Positions 1 to 5,862 of a DNA stretch of 13,454 bases are shown piece by piece; within the stretch, counting starts at the first letter, position 1, and every line of letters begins with the position of its first letter. The stretch is from assembly GCA_027622635.1 (NCBI GenBank), contig JAQBYK010000020.1, positions 1-13,454 of the forward strand, written 5' to 3'. This DNA comes from a bacterium (GTDB lineage: Bacteria; Patescibacteriota; Gracilibacteria; UBA1369; LOWO2-01-FULL-3). A program made the position numbers and the translations under genes. The notes under the pieces were generated by a model. The model saw only the letters and a list, made by a program, of their open reading frames with translations, did not search any database and had not been told where the DNA came from.

Positions 1-117
1 CAGGAGCTGGTGCCTCTGGAGCTGGTGCGGGAACTACTGGAGTTTCTGCGGCCGGAGCAGGAGCCGATGGTGTTTCAGGAGCCGGCGCTGCTGGAGCTGG
101 TGCCGGTGCTGCAGCAG
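1..117 (-). repeat. Low-complexity GC-rich repeat coding the Pro/Ala tail
   Basis: The stretch is built from degenerate units reading GCNCCN on the minus strand (Ala-Pro), with Glu/Thr interruptions, and is clearly more GC-rich than the rest of the window. It codes the tail of the STAS protein. Such tracts often change length between strains; here it runs off the window, so its full length is unknown. Confidence 0.75.
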
Positions 118-514
118 AATCTGCCAATGCAGTTGCCGCACTTGAATTTGATATATAGGTTTTTGCTTCCTCCATGCTATCAAATGACTTGATTAGTTGT
201 GTTAGTCCTACAACCTGTAATATATCTATTATGTTTGGTTGAGCCATTGCTATACCTATAAGTCCTCCGGATTGAGTAATTTTCCCATACAAGTCAGTTA
301 TATACCCTATGGATTTACTGTTCATGTACTCCAATCTTTCCAAATCCAGAATCAGATTTAGATTTTTGGGTGTGGCTTCAATCAATTTGTAGATTTCTTG
401 AATCTTTTCATCGATATTGCTTTCATCCAGTTGTCCGGCAATATGAACAATTTTTAGAGTTTTGTCAGGGGTTGGGCTTGCCAGGTCTTCTACGGTAATT
501 GTTGCTTCAGTCAT
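1..514 (-). CDS. STAS-domain anti-sigma factor antagonist (RsbV/SpoIIAA-like) with Pro/Ala-rich tail, 3' end cut by window edge
   Basis: Reading the minus strand from an ATG at 514 gives 171 codons with no stop before the left edge, so the gene is C-terminally partial. Residues about 18-122 fit an STAS fold: KIVHIAGQLD opening strand, LILDLERLEYMNS, then GLIGIA and a VVGLTQLIKSFDSMEEA ending typical of SpoIIAA/RsbV proteins. The phospho-acceptor region is YMNSKSIGYI (residues 63-72). By alignment with the SpoIIAA motif MDSSGLG, Ser66 matches the phosphorylated serine, with Asp replaced by Asn65. From about residue 134 the protein becomes almost pure Ala/Pro with occasional Glu and Thr. STAS antagonists are usually about 110 residues, so this tail is an extension. 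In family terms it would bind the switch kinase when unphosphorylated. The kinase gene lies 12 bases upstream on the same strand. No Shine-Dalgarno sequence is visible before the ATG. Confidence 0.85.
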   Translation of the reverse strand, partial: MTEATITVEDLASPTPDKTLKIVHIAGQLDESNIDEKIQEIYKLIEATPKNLNLILDLERLEYMNSKSIGYITDLYGKITQSGGLIGIAMAQPNIIDILQVVGLTQLIKSFDSMEEAKTYISNSSAATALADSAAAPAPAPAAPAPETPSAPAPAAETPVVPAPAPEAPAP

Positions 515-526
515 TTGAAATGAGGG

Positions 527-1045
527 TTAATTTGTTACAGGCACTGCTTTTATTTGTGTTTGAGCTGGTAATGTTTCAGCTTTTCTCTCGTCTTTTAGAT
601 ATTTTCTGACTCTAACTCTTATCCCGCCTTCTTTTCGATCTGAGAAGTCAATTTCATCTGTCCATTCTCCAATAATTTTAACGAGTCCTCTTCCTCTTAT
701 TCCTGTAAAAACATACCCCGGTTCTTTCCTGTCATCAAATAATTTTTGTAATCCTGCAGCATTAATCTTGTTTTTCCCAGTACCAGTATCGTCTATATAT
801 ATTTCTATATACTGATCTTTTTGGTAGATAAATGTGATTCTTATGTCACTTCCAGGGGATGATCCGTATTCAATTGCGTTATTACACAGCTCGTCTACTA
901 CAGATTGAAATCGGAAAGCCCATTTTTCCGGAAAACTGGTTGTGTTTTTTATCAGGTTTAATGTGAAATCCCTGATGCCGGACATGAAATACGCACTAGT
1001 TGGCATTGTGATTGTGATTTTCGTTGTTTCCGGTATTTCTTCCAT
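527..1045 (-). CDS. Serine/threonine switch kinase, anti-sigma factor type (RsbW/SpoIIAB-like, HATPase_c_2)
   Basis: The 172-residue protein has the GHKL ATPase boxes in order: N box DELCNNAIEYG at residues 51-61 (Glu52, Asn56), G1 box DDTGTG at 85-90 (Asp86, Gly88, Gly90), and G2 box RGRGLVKII at 117-125, followed by a beta-rich GGIRVRVRKY end. The size and box pattern match RsbW/SpoIIAB kinases rather than full histidine kinases, because no dimerisation/phosphoacceptor helix domain precedes it. Known relatives bind a sigma factor or other effector and phosphorylate an STAS antagonist; the STAS gene follows after 12 bases in the same operon, which supports the pairing. The last 20 residues (after KYLKDERK) are a low-complexity extension. 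No sigma factor gene is in the window, so the effector is unknown. A good promoter lies just upstream at 1073-1101. Confidence 0.88.
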   Translation of the reverse strand: MEEIPETTKITITMPTSAYFMSGIRDFTLNLIKNTTSFPEKWAFRFQSVVDELCNNAIEYGSSPGSDIRITFIYQKDQYIEIYIDDTGTGKNKINAAGLQKLFDDRKEPGYVFTGIRGRGLVKIIGEWTDEIDFSDRKEGGIRVRVRKYLKDERKAETLPAQTQIKAVPVTN

Positions 1046-1072
1046 TGGATTTTTTTATTTTTAACTCCTATT

Positions 1073-1101
1073 ATTATATCAGAATAACAGGTTTAATTCA
1101 A
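1073..1101 (-). promoter_or_regulatory. Sigma-70-type extended -10 promoter of the kinase-STAS operon
   Basis: On the minus strand, TTGAAT (1096-1101, 4 of 6 to consensus) is followed by a 17-base spacer and a perfect TATAAT (1073-1078). TGA directly before the hexamer gives an extended -10 (TGnTATAAT). The expected start is near 1066, leaving an A-rich leader of about 20 bases. The AGGAG at 1065-1069 is about 18 bases from the ATG, too far for a ribosome binding site, and falls at the predicted start. The -35 overlaps the end of the chorismate mutase gene. Confidence 0.6.
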
Positions 1102-1338
1102 GTGGTCATCTTGTAGTTTTCGTGATTGTTTAATGATTTCTTTGAAGATTGCTTTTTCGTAATTTGAGTCTAATTTCTCTAAAATTTCATTTTCTCTATC
1201 TTGATCTGTTTTTGGGAGTCCCCTCTTTTTTTTCAATTCCTTTATCTTTAACACCTTAGCCATTCTTTTTTTTAGAAGTTTTGAAATTTCGTGATCTATT
1301 TTGTCTATTTCTTGTCTTCCTGATTTGATACTTTTCAT
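1093..1338 (-). CDS. Monofunctional chorismate mutase, AroQ class (type II)
   Basis: The 81-residue, nearly all-helical protein corresponds to one AroQ-fold chain, which would convert chorismate to prephenate, the entry to Phe/Tyr synthesis. Aligned by eye with the E. coli P-protein mutase domain, all active-site positions appear kept: Arg8 (R11), Arg25 (R28), Lys36 (K39), Asp45 (D48), Arg48 and Glu49 (R51, E52), Ser72 (S84) and Gln76 (Q88). It has no fused dehydratase, dehydrogenase or DAHP synthase domain and no signal peptide, so it is a free cytosolic enzyme at about minimal length. No other aromatic pathway gene is in the window. The kinase gene starts 47 bases downstream with its own promoter, so co-transcription is possible but not needed. 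No Shine-Dalgarno sequence precedes the ATG. Confidence 0.85.
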   Translation of the reverse strand: MKSIKSGRQEIDKIDHEISKLLKKRMAKVLKIKELKKKRGLPKTDQDRENEILEKLDSNYEKAIFKEIIKQSRKLQDDHLN

Positions 1339-1481
1339 TATTTGGCTTGCAATTAGGGTTTCTATAGATTAGATTAGCTGCGTTGAATTTTTATATCAAG
1401 TCTCTCTTTCAGCTTGTGTAATCCTGCCCATAGTGGTCAATAACATAAATTAATGAAGGATAGGCGTAAACCACAAGGATT
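1339..1481. other. Divergent intergenic region between chorismate mutase gene and rpsB
   Basis: At 143 bases this is the longest gene-free stretch in the window. It must hold the rpsB promoter, but no convincing plus-strand -35/-10 pair could be picked; candidates such as TTGTGT at 1414-1419 lack a well-spaced -10. The rpsB leader ends in AAGGA only about 2 bases before the ATG, a poor ribosome binding site. GTGG (1433-1436) and CCAC (1471-1474) could pair around the leader, which is too weak to call an S2 autoregulatory structure. No tRNA-like motif was seen. Confidence 0.5.
1371..1399 (-). promoter_or_regulatory. Weak candidate promoter for the chorismate mutase gene
   Basis: On the minus strand, TTGATA (1394-1399, 5 of 6) is followed by a 17-base spacer and TAATCT (1371-1376). 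That hexamer matches only 3 of 6, but keeps the most conserved T, A and final T. It would start transcription near 1364, about 26 bases before the ATG. AT-rich DNA produces such matches by chance, so this is tentative. Confidence 0.3.
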
Positions 1482-2171
1482 ATGAGCAAAAATGAGCTTG
1501 AAAAAATGTTTAAAAATGCGGTGCATATTGGGCATCGTACCCATAAGTGGGACCCGAGAATGAAGAAATTTATTCATGGTGAGCTTAATGGACTCCATAT
1601 TATTAATTTGGAGAGAACTCTTGAGTACTTTGAAAGAGCTATGAAGTTTTTAGCTAAGTCTGTTTCCGAGGGAAAGACTGTTCTTTTTGTTAGTACTAAA
1701 CCTCAATCTATAAAGCTTCTTGAAGAATCTGCTAGAAGTTGCAAGATGCCCTATGTTGTTACCAAGTGGATTCCCGGCTTGCTTACAAATTTTTCCACTA
1801 TAAAAACCAGAATCAAATACCTTGCTGATCTTAAGCAGCAGGAGGAAAGTGGTGAGTTTGAAAAGTACACAAAGAAAGAGGCTTCTAAGCTTAGAAAAGT
1901 TATAGATAAGCTTCAAACTTCTCTTGGTGGTGTTCAAAACATGAATTCAGTACCTGAAATTGTTTTTGTCGTGGATACTGTTAGAGACGCAATTGTTGTT
2001 AAGGAAGCAAGGAAACTCGGGATTCCTGTTATTGGCATCGTTGATACCAATGCTAATCCTACGTCTGTAGATTATCCTATTCCCGGTAATGATGATGCTA
2101 TCAAGGCTTTGACTTATTTTGTTGGAGAAGTTACTGAGATTGTTAAGAAATCTAGTAAAGTTGCTAAATAA
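1482..2171 (+). CDS. rpsB: Ribosomal protein S2
   Basis: The 229-residue protein belongs to the small ribosomal subunit. Signature blocks are GHRTHKWDPRM (residues 17-27) followed by FIHGELNGLHIINLERT, then KWIPGLLTNF, the helical coiled-coil insertion with LGG, the strand PEIVFVVD, and EARKLGIPVIGIVDTNANP followed by DYPIPGNDDAI. The length is at the short end for S2, with only a short basic C-terminal tail (KKSSKVAK). It opens a plus-strand gene string that includes tsf, as in most bacteria. Its TAA overlaps the next gene's ATG by one base (TAATG), which suggests coupled translation. Confidence 0.97.
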   Translation: MSKNELEKMFKNAVHIGHRTHKWDPRMKKFIHGELNGLHIINLERTLEYFERAMKFLAKSVSEGKTVLFVSTKPQSIKLLEESARSCKMPYVVTKWIPGLLTNFSTIKTRIKYLADLKQQEESGEFEKYTKKEASKLRKVIDKLQTSLGGVQNMNSVPEIVFVVDTVRDAIVVKEARKLGIPVIGIVDTNANPTSVDYPIPGNDDAIKALTYFVGEVTEIVKKSSKVAK

Positions 2172-2665
2172 TGCCTGACCAACCCGTTTTAACTCCTCTT
2201 CAGATTGCAAAAGCCAAGGTGGCTGATCTTTCAGTTGAAAAGCGTTGGTCTATGTCTTGCTACATCCCTATTGTTAATATTATTACCTGTGTACTGACTT
2301 CTGTGCGAATGAATGGAAGTAAATTTTGTAATTTCCACGCAAGGCAGGGACTTGCTCTTTTTGGGCTATGGTTTTTAACAATTCTTATTGCGCTTGTTAG
2401 TCCGACTTTAAGTTTGATGCTTTGGGGTGTCGTTTTGCTTCTTCATATTACCGGTATGGTAATTGTGGCTCAGGGTAAGGAAACAAAGATCCCCCTTTTA
2501 GGACAATTGGCAATGAAAATCCCTGAGAATCATATCTATATGGTTTTGACCGGAAAGGTTCCGGAGGCTAAAGTTGTTCCTCCCCAACCAGGATCTACTC
2601 AACCACCTAAAACTCAAATTCCTCCAGCTAATCCTATGAATTCTGAGGAGAAATCTAATCAATAA
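2171..2665 (+). CDS. Small DUF4870/Tic20-like membrane protein of unknown function
   Basis: The 164-residue protein has about three membrane segments (roughly residues 27-45, 60-79 and 82-101). The sequence NFHARQGLAL after the first segment is characteristic of the DUF4870/Tic20-like superfamily of small multi-pass proteins, where an H-A-R-Q-(A/G) motif precedes a helix. The last 30 or so residues form a soluble Pro/Gln-rich tail with several PP pairs, so the C-terminus is probably exposed and flexible. The gene is inserted between rpsB and tsf, overlapping the rpsB stop by one base and ending 21 bases before tsf, so it is very likely co-transcribed with them. No function is known from the sequence. 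The context might hint at a link with membrane-protein synthesis, but that is speculation. Confidence 0.75.
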   Translation: MPDQPVLTPLQIAKAKVADLSVEKRWSMSCYIPIVNIITCVLTSVRMNGSKFCNFHARQGLALFGLWFLTILIALVSPTLSLMLWGVVLLLHITGMVIVAQGKETKIPLLGQLAMKIPENHIYMVLTGKVPEAKVVPPQPGSTQPPKTQIPPANPMNSEEKSNQ

Positions 2666-2686
2666 ATTATTTTTTAACAACAAACT

Positions 2687-3433
2687 ATGTCTGTAACTAT
2701 CGATCAAATAAAAGAATTGCGTGAAGCTACCGGTGTATCTATGATGGCTTGTAAAAAGGCTTTGGAGGAGGCATCGGGAGATTTTGATAAAGCTGTGGAT
2801 GTTTTGCGTCAAAAGGGTGAGGCAAAAGCTGCTGACAGATCCGGTCGTTCAACCGGTCAGGGTGCTGTTGCAATTGAAATTGAGGATTCAAAAACTGATT
2901 TTGTGGCTAAGAGTGAAGATTTTTTGGCTTTGGGCCAATCCCTCGCTCGTAAATTGATAAATGGTGAAATTAATCCGGAGGATAGAGAATTACCTGAGGT
3001 TAAGGATGCTGTTTTAAAACTTGGAGAAAATGTGGTTATTGGAAATATGAAAATTATTGAGGGAGATAATCTTGGTGATTACATACACTCTAATAAGAAA
3101 ATAGGTGTAGTAGTGTCTCTTAAAGGTGGTTCTCCCGAGTTAGCGAAGGATATTGCCATGCATGTTGCGGCTACGAATCCCAGTGTTCTTTCTCCTGAAG
3201 AAGTATCCCAGGAACTTGTTGATAAAGAGAAATTAATTTGGCAGGAACAATTGAAATCTGAAGGAAAGCCGGAGGAAATTATCGATAAAATTATGATGGG
3301 TAAGGAACAAAAATTTAGAGGAGAGAATGCACTTCTTAAACAACCTTTTGTTAAGGATCCCGATAAAAGCATTGAGCAACTTTTAAAAGAGTCTGATGCC
3401 TTGGTAGAAGAGTTTGTAAGATTTGCGCTTTAA
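2687..3433 (+). CDS. tsf: Translation elongation factor Ts
   Basis: EF-Ts exchanges GDP for GTP on EF-Tu. The N-terminal UBA-like domain (IKELREATGVSMMACKKALEEA, residues 8-29 in two blocks) is standard, as is TDFVAKSEDF at 70-79, whose Asp71-Phe72 insert next to the EF-Tu nucleotide site. The second core half is recognised by IHSNKKIGVVV and LAKDIAMHVAATNP, and the end by LLKQPFVKDPDKSIEQLL. At 248 residues it is shorter than E. coli EF-Ts (283). By hand alignment about nine residues, roughly one beta strand, are missing between the UBA domain and TDFVAK, and the usual N-C-(E/Q) before TDF is D-S-K. The start at 2687 follows an A/T-rich leader with no Shine-Dalgarno sequence. Confidence 0.96.
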   Translation: MSVTIDQIKELREATGVSMMACKKALEEASGDFDKAVDVLRQKGEAKAADRSGRSTGQGAVAIEIEDSKTDFVAKSEDFLALGQSLARKLINGEINPEDRELPEVKDAVLKLGENVVIGNMKIIEGDNLGDYIHSNKKIGVVVSLKGGSPELAKDIAMHVAATNPSVLSPEEVSQELVDKEKLIWQEQLKSEGKPEEIIDKIMMGKEQKFRGENALLKQPFVKDPDKSIEQLLKESDALVEEFVRFAL

Positions 3434-3442
3434 TGGCATAAT
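3414..3442 (+). promoter_or_regulatory. Candidate extended -10 promoter upstream of ribBA
   Basis: TTGTAA (3414-3419, 4 of 6), a 17-base spacer and CATAAT (3437-3442, 5 of 6) preceded by TGG form an extended -10 promoter lying across the end of tsf. The predicted start, near 3449-3451, falls inside the 13-base element shared with ribD, leaving only about 12 bases before the ATG at 3463. Confidence 0.45.
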
Positions 3443-3444
3443 CA

Positions 3445-3457
3445 TTGTCTAATAAGC
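3445..3457 (+). promoter_or_regulatory. 13-base element TTGTCTAATAAGC, copy 1 (before ribBA)
   Basis: The sequence is identical to 4698-4710 before ribD. It starts 2 bases after the predicted -10 hexamer, as does the ribD copy, so it covers the presumed transcription start. It ends 5 bases before the ribBA ATG. It could be an operator or a conserved initial transcribed sequence. Confidence 0.4.
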
Positions 3458-3462
3458 GATAT

Positions 3463-4665
3463 ATGTCAGATTTTGATAAAATTCAGGATGCACTTAAGGC
3501 CATTAAAGAAGGCGAGATAGTGGTAGTCCTCGATGATGAGGACAGGGAAAACGAGGGCGATTTGGTTATGGCTGCATCCATGATAACGCCTGATGCTATA
3601 AATTTTATGGCTGTGGAGGGTCGTGGACTGATTTGTGTTCCGATGGATAGCGATATTGCCGAGAGATTACAGTTTAACCCTATGGTCTCTGATAATCAGG
3701 AATCCAAGCAATGTAGTTTTACAATTTCCGTTGATTTAAAAATGGGTATTACTACCGGCATATCAGCTTCTGATAGGGCTAAGACTGTTGCAGCGATAGC
3801 GGATAATCAATCTTTGGCGGATGATTTTGTTAAACCAGGTCATGTTTTTCCGCTGAAGGCAAAGAAGGGTGGTGTTTTAGTGAGAGCCGGGCACACTGAG
3901 GCTTCTATTGATTTAGCTCGCATGTCCGGTCTTCCTCCTGTAGCTGTAATATGTGAAATTGCCCGTGATGATGGGGAAATGATGAGAAAGGATGAACTTA
4001 TTGATTTTGCAAAAAAGCATTCTTTGAAAATGATTACTATCAAGGATCTTATTGAATACAGAAGTAAAAGTGAGAAACTTGTTAAACTAGTTGCCGAGAC
4101 AGTTTTGCCTACTGATTATGGTAAATTCGATATGAAGGTTTATACTAATGCTATAGATGATAGCGAGCATGTTTCCTTGTCTATGGGCAAATTATCTCAT
4201 GCTGACACTCTTGTTAGGGTTCAGAGTGAATGTTTGACCGGTGAGGTTTTTAGATCTCATAAATGTGATTGTAGGGTCCAATTGGATTCTGCTCTTGAAA
4301 AAATTTCCAGTGAGGGAAGAGGTGTTCTTTTGTATATGCGTCAGGAAGGTCGAGGAATTGGTTTGGTAAATAAAATAAAAGCTTATGATCTGCAGTCCAA
4401 GGGTTTGGATACCGTTGAGGCAAATGAGAGATTGGGGTTTGCTCCGGACCTTAGACAGTATGGATTGGGAGCACAGATTTTGGTAGATCTTGGTTTGAAA
4501 AATATTCGTCTAATGACCAATAATCCCACAAAAATTGTTGGTTTAAGCGGCTATGGTTTAGTGATAACAGAGAGAATTCCCCTGGAGTTACCCTCAAATG
4601 ATAGAAACCGTGGATATTTGAAAACAAAGAAGGATAAGATGGGACATCTTTTAAGGAATGTTTAG
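3463..4665 (+). CDS. ribBA: Bifunctional riboflavin protein: DHBP synthase / GTP cyclohydrolase II
   Basis: RibB (residues about 1-205) makes 3,4-dihydroxy-2-butanone 4-phosphate from ribulose 5-phosphate; RibA (about 206-400) opens GTP to start flavin synthesis. RibB motifs: acidic DDEDRENEGDL at 24-34, GRGLICVPM, FTISVD followed by TTGISASDRA, and AGHTEASIDLARMSG with His144. RibA motifs: zinc cysteines 257, 268 and 270 in SECLTGEVFRSHKCDC, YMRQEGRGIGLVNK, DTVEANERLGFAPD and RQYGLGAQIL, ending KMGHLL. The ATG at 3463 (400 residues) is preferred over an in-frame TTG at 3445, because family members start with the MSDFDKIQ-like helix and the TTG lies inside a 13-base element that recurs out of frame before ribD. 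It lies 29 bases after tsf and 54 before ribD. Both domains look catalytically intact. Confidence 0.95.
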   Translation: MSDFDKIQDALKAIKEGEIVVVLDDEDRENEGDLVMAASMITPDAINFMAVEGRGLICVPMDSDIAERLQFNPMVSDNQESKQCSFTISVDLKMGITTGISASDRAKTVAAIADNQSLADDFVKPGHVFPLKAKKGGVLVRAGHTEASIDLARMSGLPPVAVICEIARDDGEMMRKDELIDFAKKHSLKMITIKDLIEYRSKSEKLVKLVAETVLPTDYGKFDMKVYTNAIDDSEHVSLSMGKLSHADTLVRVQSECLTGEVFRSHKCDCRVQLDSALEKISSEGRGVLLYMRQEGRGIGLVNKIKAYDLQSKGLDTVEANERLGFAPDLRQYGLGAQILVDLGLKNIRLMTNNPTKIVGLSGYGLVITERIPLELPSNDRNRGYLKTKKDKMGHLLRNV

Positions 4666-4666
4666 C

Positions 4667-4695
4667 TTGCCAAAATTTTGCATTCATGATAGAAA
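4667..4695 (+). promoter_or_regulatory. Candidate extended -10 promoter upstream of ribD
   Basis: TTGCCA (4667-4672, 5 of 6), a 17-base spacer and TAGAAA (4690-4695, 4 of 6) preceded by TGA form an extended -10. Taken alone the -10 is weak, as it lacks the final T. Support comes from the fact that spacer length, extended -10 and distance to the following 13-base element all match the ribBA promoter. Confidence 0.35.
4671..4680. repeat. Perfect 10-base palindrome CAAAATTTTG within the ribD promoter
   Basis: The palindrome overlaps the end of the predicted -35 and the spacer, a typical operator position. It has no GC-rich stem or T-run, so it is not a terminator. A similar palindrome is not seen in the ribBA promoter spacer, and short AT palindromes are common in such DNA. 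Confidence 0.3.
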
Positions 4696-4697
4696 TG

Positions 4698-4710
4698 TTG
4701 TCTAATAAGC
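4698..4710 (+). promoter_or_regulatory. 13-base element TTGTCTAATAAGC, copy 2 (before ribD)
   Basis: An exact copy of 3445-3457, again 2 bases after the predicted -10, and 9 bases before the ribD ATG. In this copy the TTG is out of frame with ribD and opens only a short frame of about 38 codons, so the conservation is not explained by coding. Confidence 0.4.
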
Positions 4711-4719
4711 TAATTTTGT

Positions 4720-5862
4720 ATGCAAGAAGTATTTATGAAGCGAGCATTGTTGCTTGCAAGAAAGGGAATCGGTTTTACATCTCCAAATCCTTGTGTTGGT
4801 GCGGTTATTGTTAAGGGAGGTGAGATTATTGCAGAGGCTTATCATAAGAAGGCCGGACAGGATCATGCTGAGGTTTTAGCGATAAGAGAAGTGATGAAAA
4901 AATCCGGGATTAAAACTGTTGATCTTGAACCGGCTCTTTTCCATAATGCGATTTTGTATGTGACTCTTGAGCCTTGTTCTCATAATGGGAAGACTCCTCC
5001 TTGTGCAAAAGCAATTGTTGCTGCCGGTTTTAAAAAAGTTTGTATTGGGATGAAAGATCCTTTCAAAAAGGTGAATGGAAAAGGCATTAAATATTTAAAG
5101 GAACATGGAGTTGAAGTGGAGCTTTGTAGGTCCGGAAGTGCTTTGGCTGACGAAATTCGGTCAATTAATCAGCCTTTTATCAAATGGGCGCAGTCAGGAC
5201 TCCCCTATTTGACAATGAAGGCGGGAATGAGTTTAGATGGCAAAATTGCCACTTGTTCCGGTGAATCCAAATGGATTAGTTCAGAATTATCTCGCAAACA
5301 CGCTCGACTGGAGCGTAGTAAGTGTGATGCTGTCTTGGTTGGTGCTGGAACTGTAAGAGCTGATGATCCGGAATTGGCGGCTCATGGTGTATACAAAAAC
5401 AAGGATCTTATTCGAATTGTTCTAGATGCAAAATTGGGTTTGCCACTATCTAAGCGTGTTTTTAGAGATGATAATGTGATTGTTTTTTATACGCATGAAG
5501 CAAATTCCAAGGCTATTTCAGAATTTCAGAAAGCCGGGATTGATATTAGAAAAACAACTTCTGATCTTGCCGGATTAAAGAAGATTTTTAAATTTTTGGC
5601 CAAGAGGGATTTTCAAAATATTTATATCGAAGGAGGAAGTGATGTACATGGAAAAATATTTGATCTTTCAACCAGGAGCAATGGGCTTTTGGATAGAGTT
5701 TTATTCTATATTGCTCCCAAGTTGATTGGTGGGAGTAAATCCTTGTCTGTGATTGGTGGTAATGGTGTTGATAAGATTTCCAAGGCTTTGAACTTCAAAA
5801 ATGTTAATTTTGAAACACTTGGTGATGATATTAAGTTAGAGGGCGAAATCAATATCTATTAA
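4720..5862 (+). CDS. ribD: Bifunctional riboflavin protein RibD: pyrimidine deaminase / reductase
   Basis: RibD deaminates the pyrimidine made by RibA and then reduces its ribosyl side chain. The N-terminal cytidine-deaminase-like domain (about 1-145) has the substrate motif TSPNPCVGAV (20-29), catalytic HAE at 49-51 (His49 zinc ligand, Glu51 proton shuttle) and the zinc cysteines 86 and 95 in PCSHNGKTPPC. The NADPH reductase domain (about 160-380) shows LTMKAGMSLDGKIAT, WISSELSRKHARLERS, DAVLVGAGTVRADDPEL, NIYIEGGSDVHG and APKLIGG. The full length of 380 residues is usual. The start at 4720 matches the family N-terminus (short lead then ALLLARKG). It follows ribBA by 54 bases with its own putative promoter. 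ribE and ribH, often adjacent in other bacteria, are not here. Its TAA overlaps the stop of the convergent peptidase gene within TTAA (5859-5862). Confidence 0.95.
   Translation: MQEVFMKRALLLARKGIGFTSPNPCVGAVIVKGGEIIAEAYHKKAGQDHAEVLAIREVMKKSGIKTVDLEPALFHNAILYVTLEPCSHNGKTPPCAKAIVAAGFKKVCIGMKDPFKKVNGKGIKYLKEHGVEVELCRSGSALADEIRSINQPFIKWAQSGLPYLTMKAGMSLDGKIATCSGESKWISSELSRKHARLERSKCDAVLVGAGTVRADDPELAAHGVYKNKDLIRIVLDAKLGLPLSKRVFRDDNVIVFYTHEANSKAISEFQKAGIDIRKTTSDLAGLKKIFKFLAKRDFQNIYIEGGSDVHGKIFDLSTRSNGLLDRVLFYIAPKLIGGSKSLSVIGGNGVDKISKALNFKNVNFETLGDDIKLEGEINIY

Noticed and set aside
10..192. Plus-strand open frame rich in Leu, Glu and Pro
   Set aside because: It is the antisense of the Ala/Pro-coding repeat of the STAS gene; the minus strand has the recognisable domain.
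1065..1069. AGGAG as ribosome binding site of the kinase gene
   Set aside because: It is about 18 bases from the ATG and falls at the predicted transcription start.
2498..2812. Minus-strand open frame of 104 codons
   Set aside because: It spans the junction of two plus-strand genes with clear family motifs; composition is shadow-like.
3445..3462. FMN riboswitch before ribBA
   Set aside because: The gap after tsf is only 29 bases, too short for an RFN element, and no such fold is visible before ribD either.
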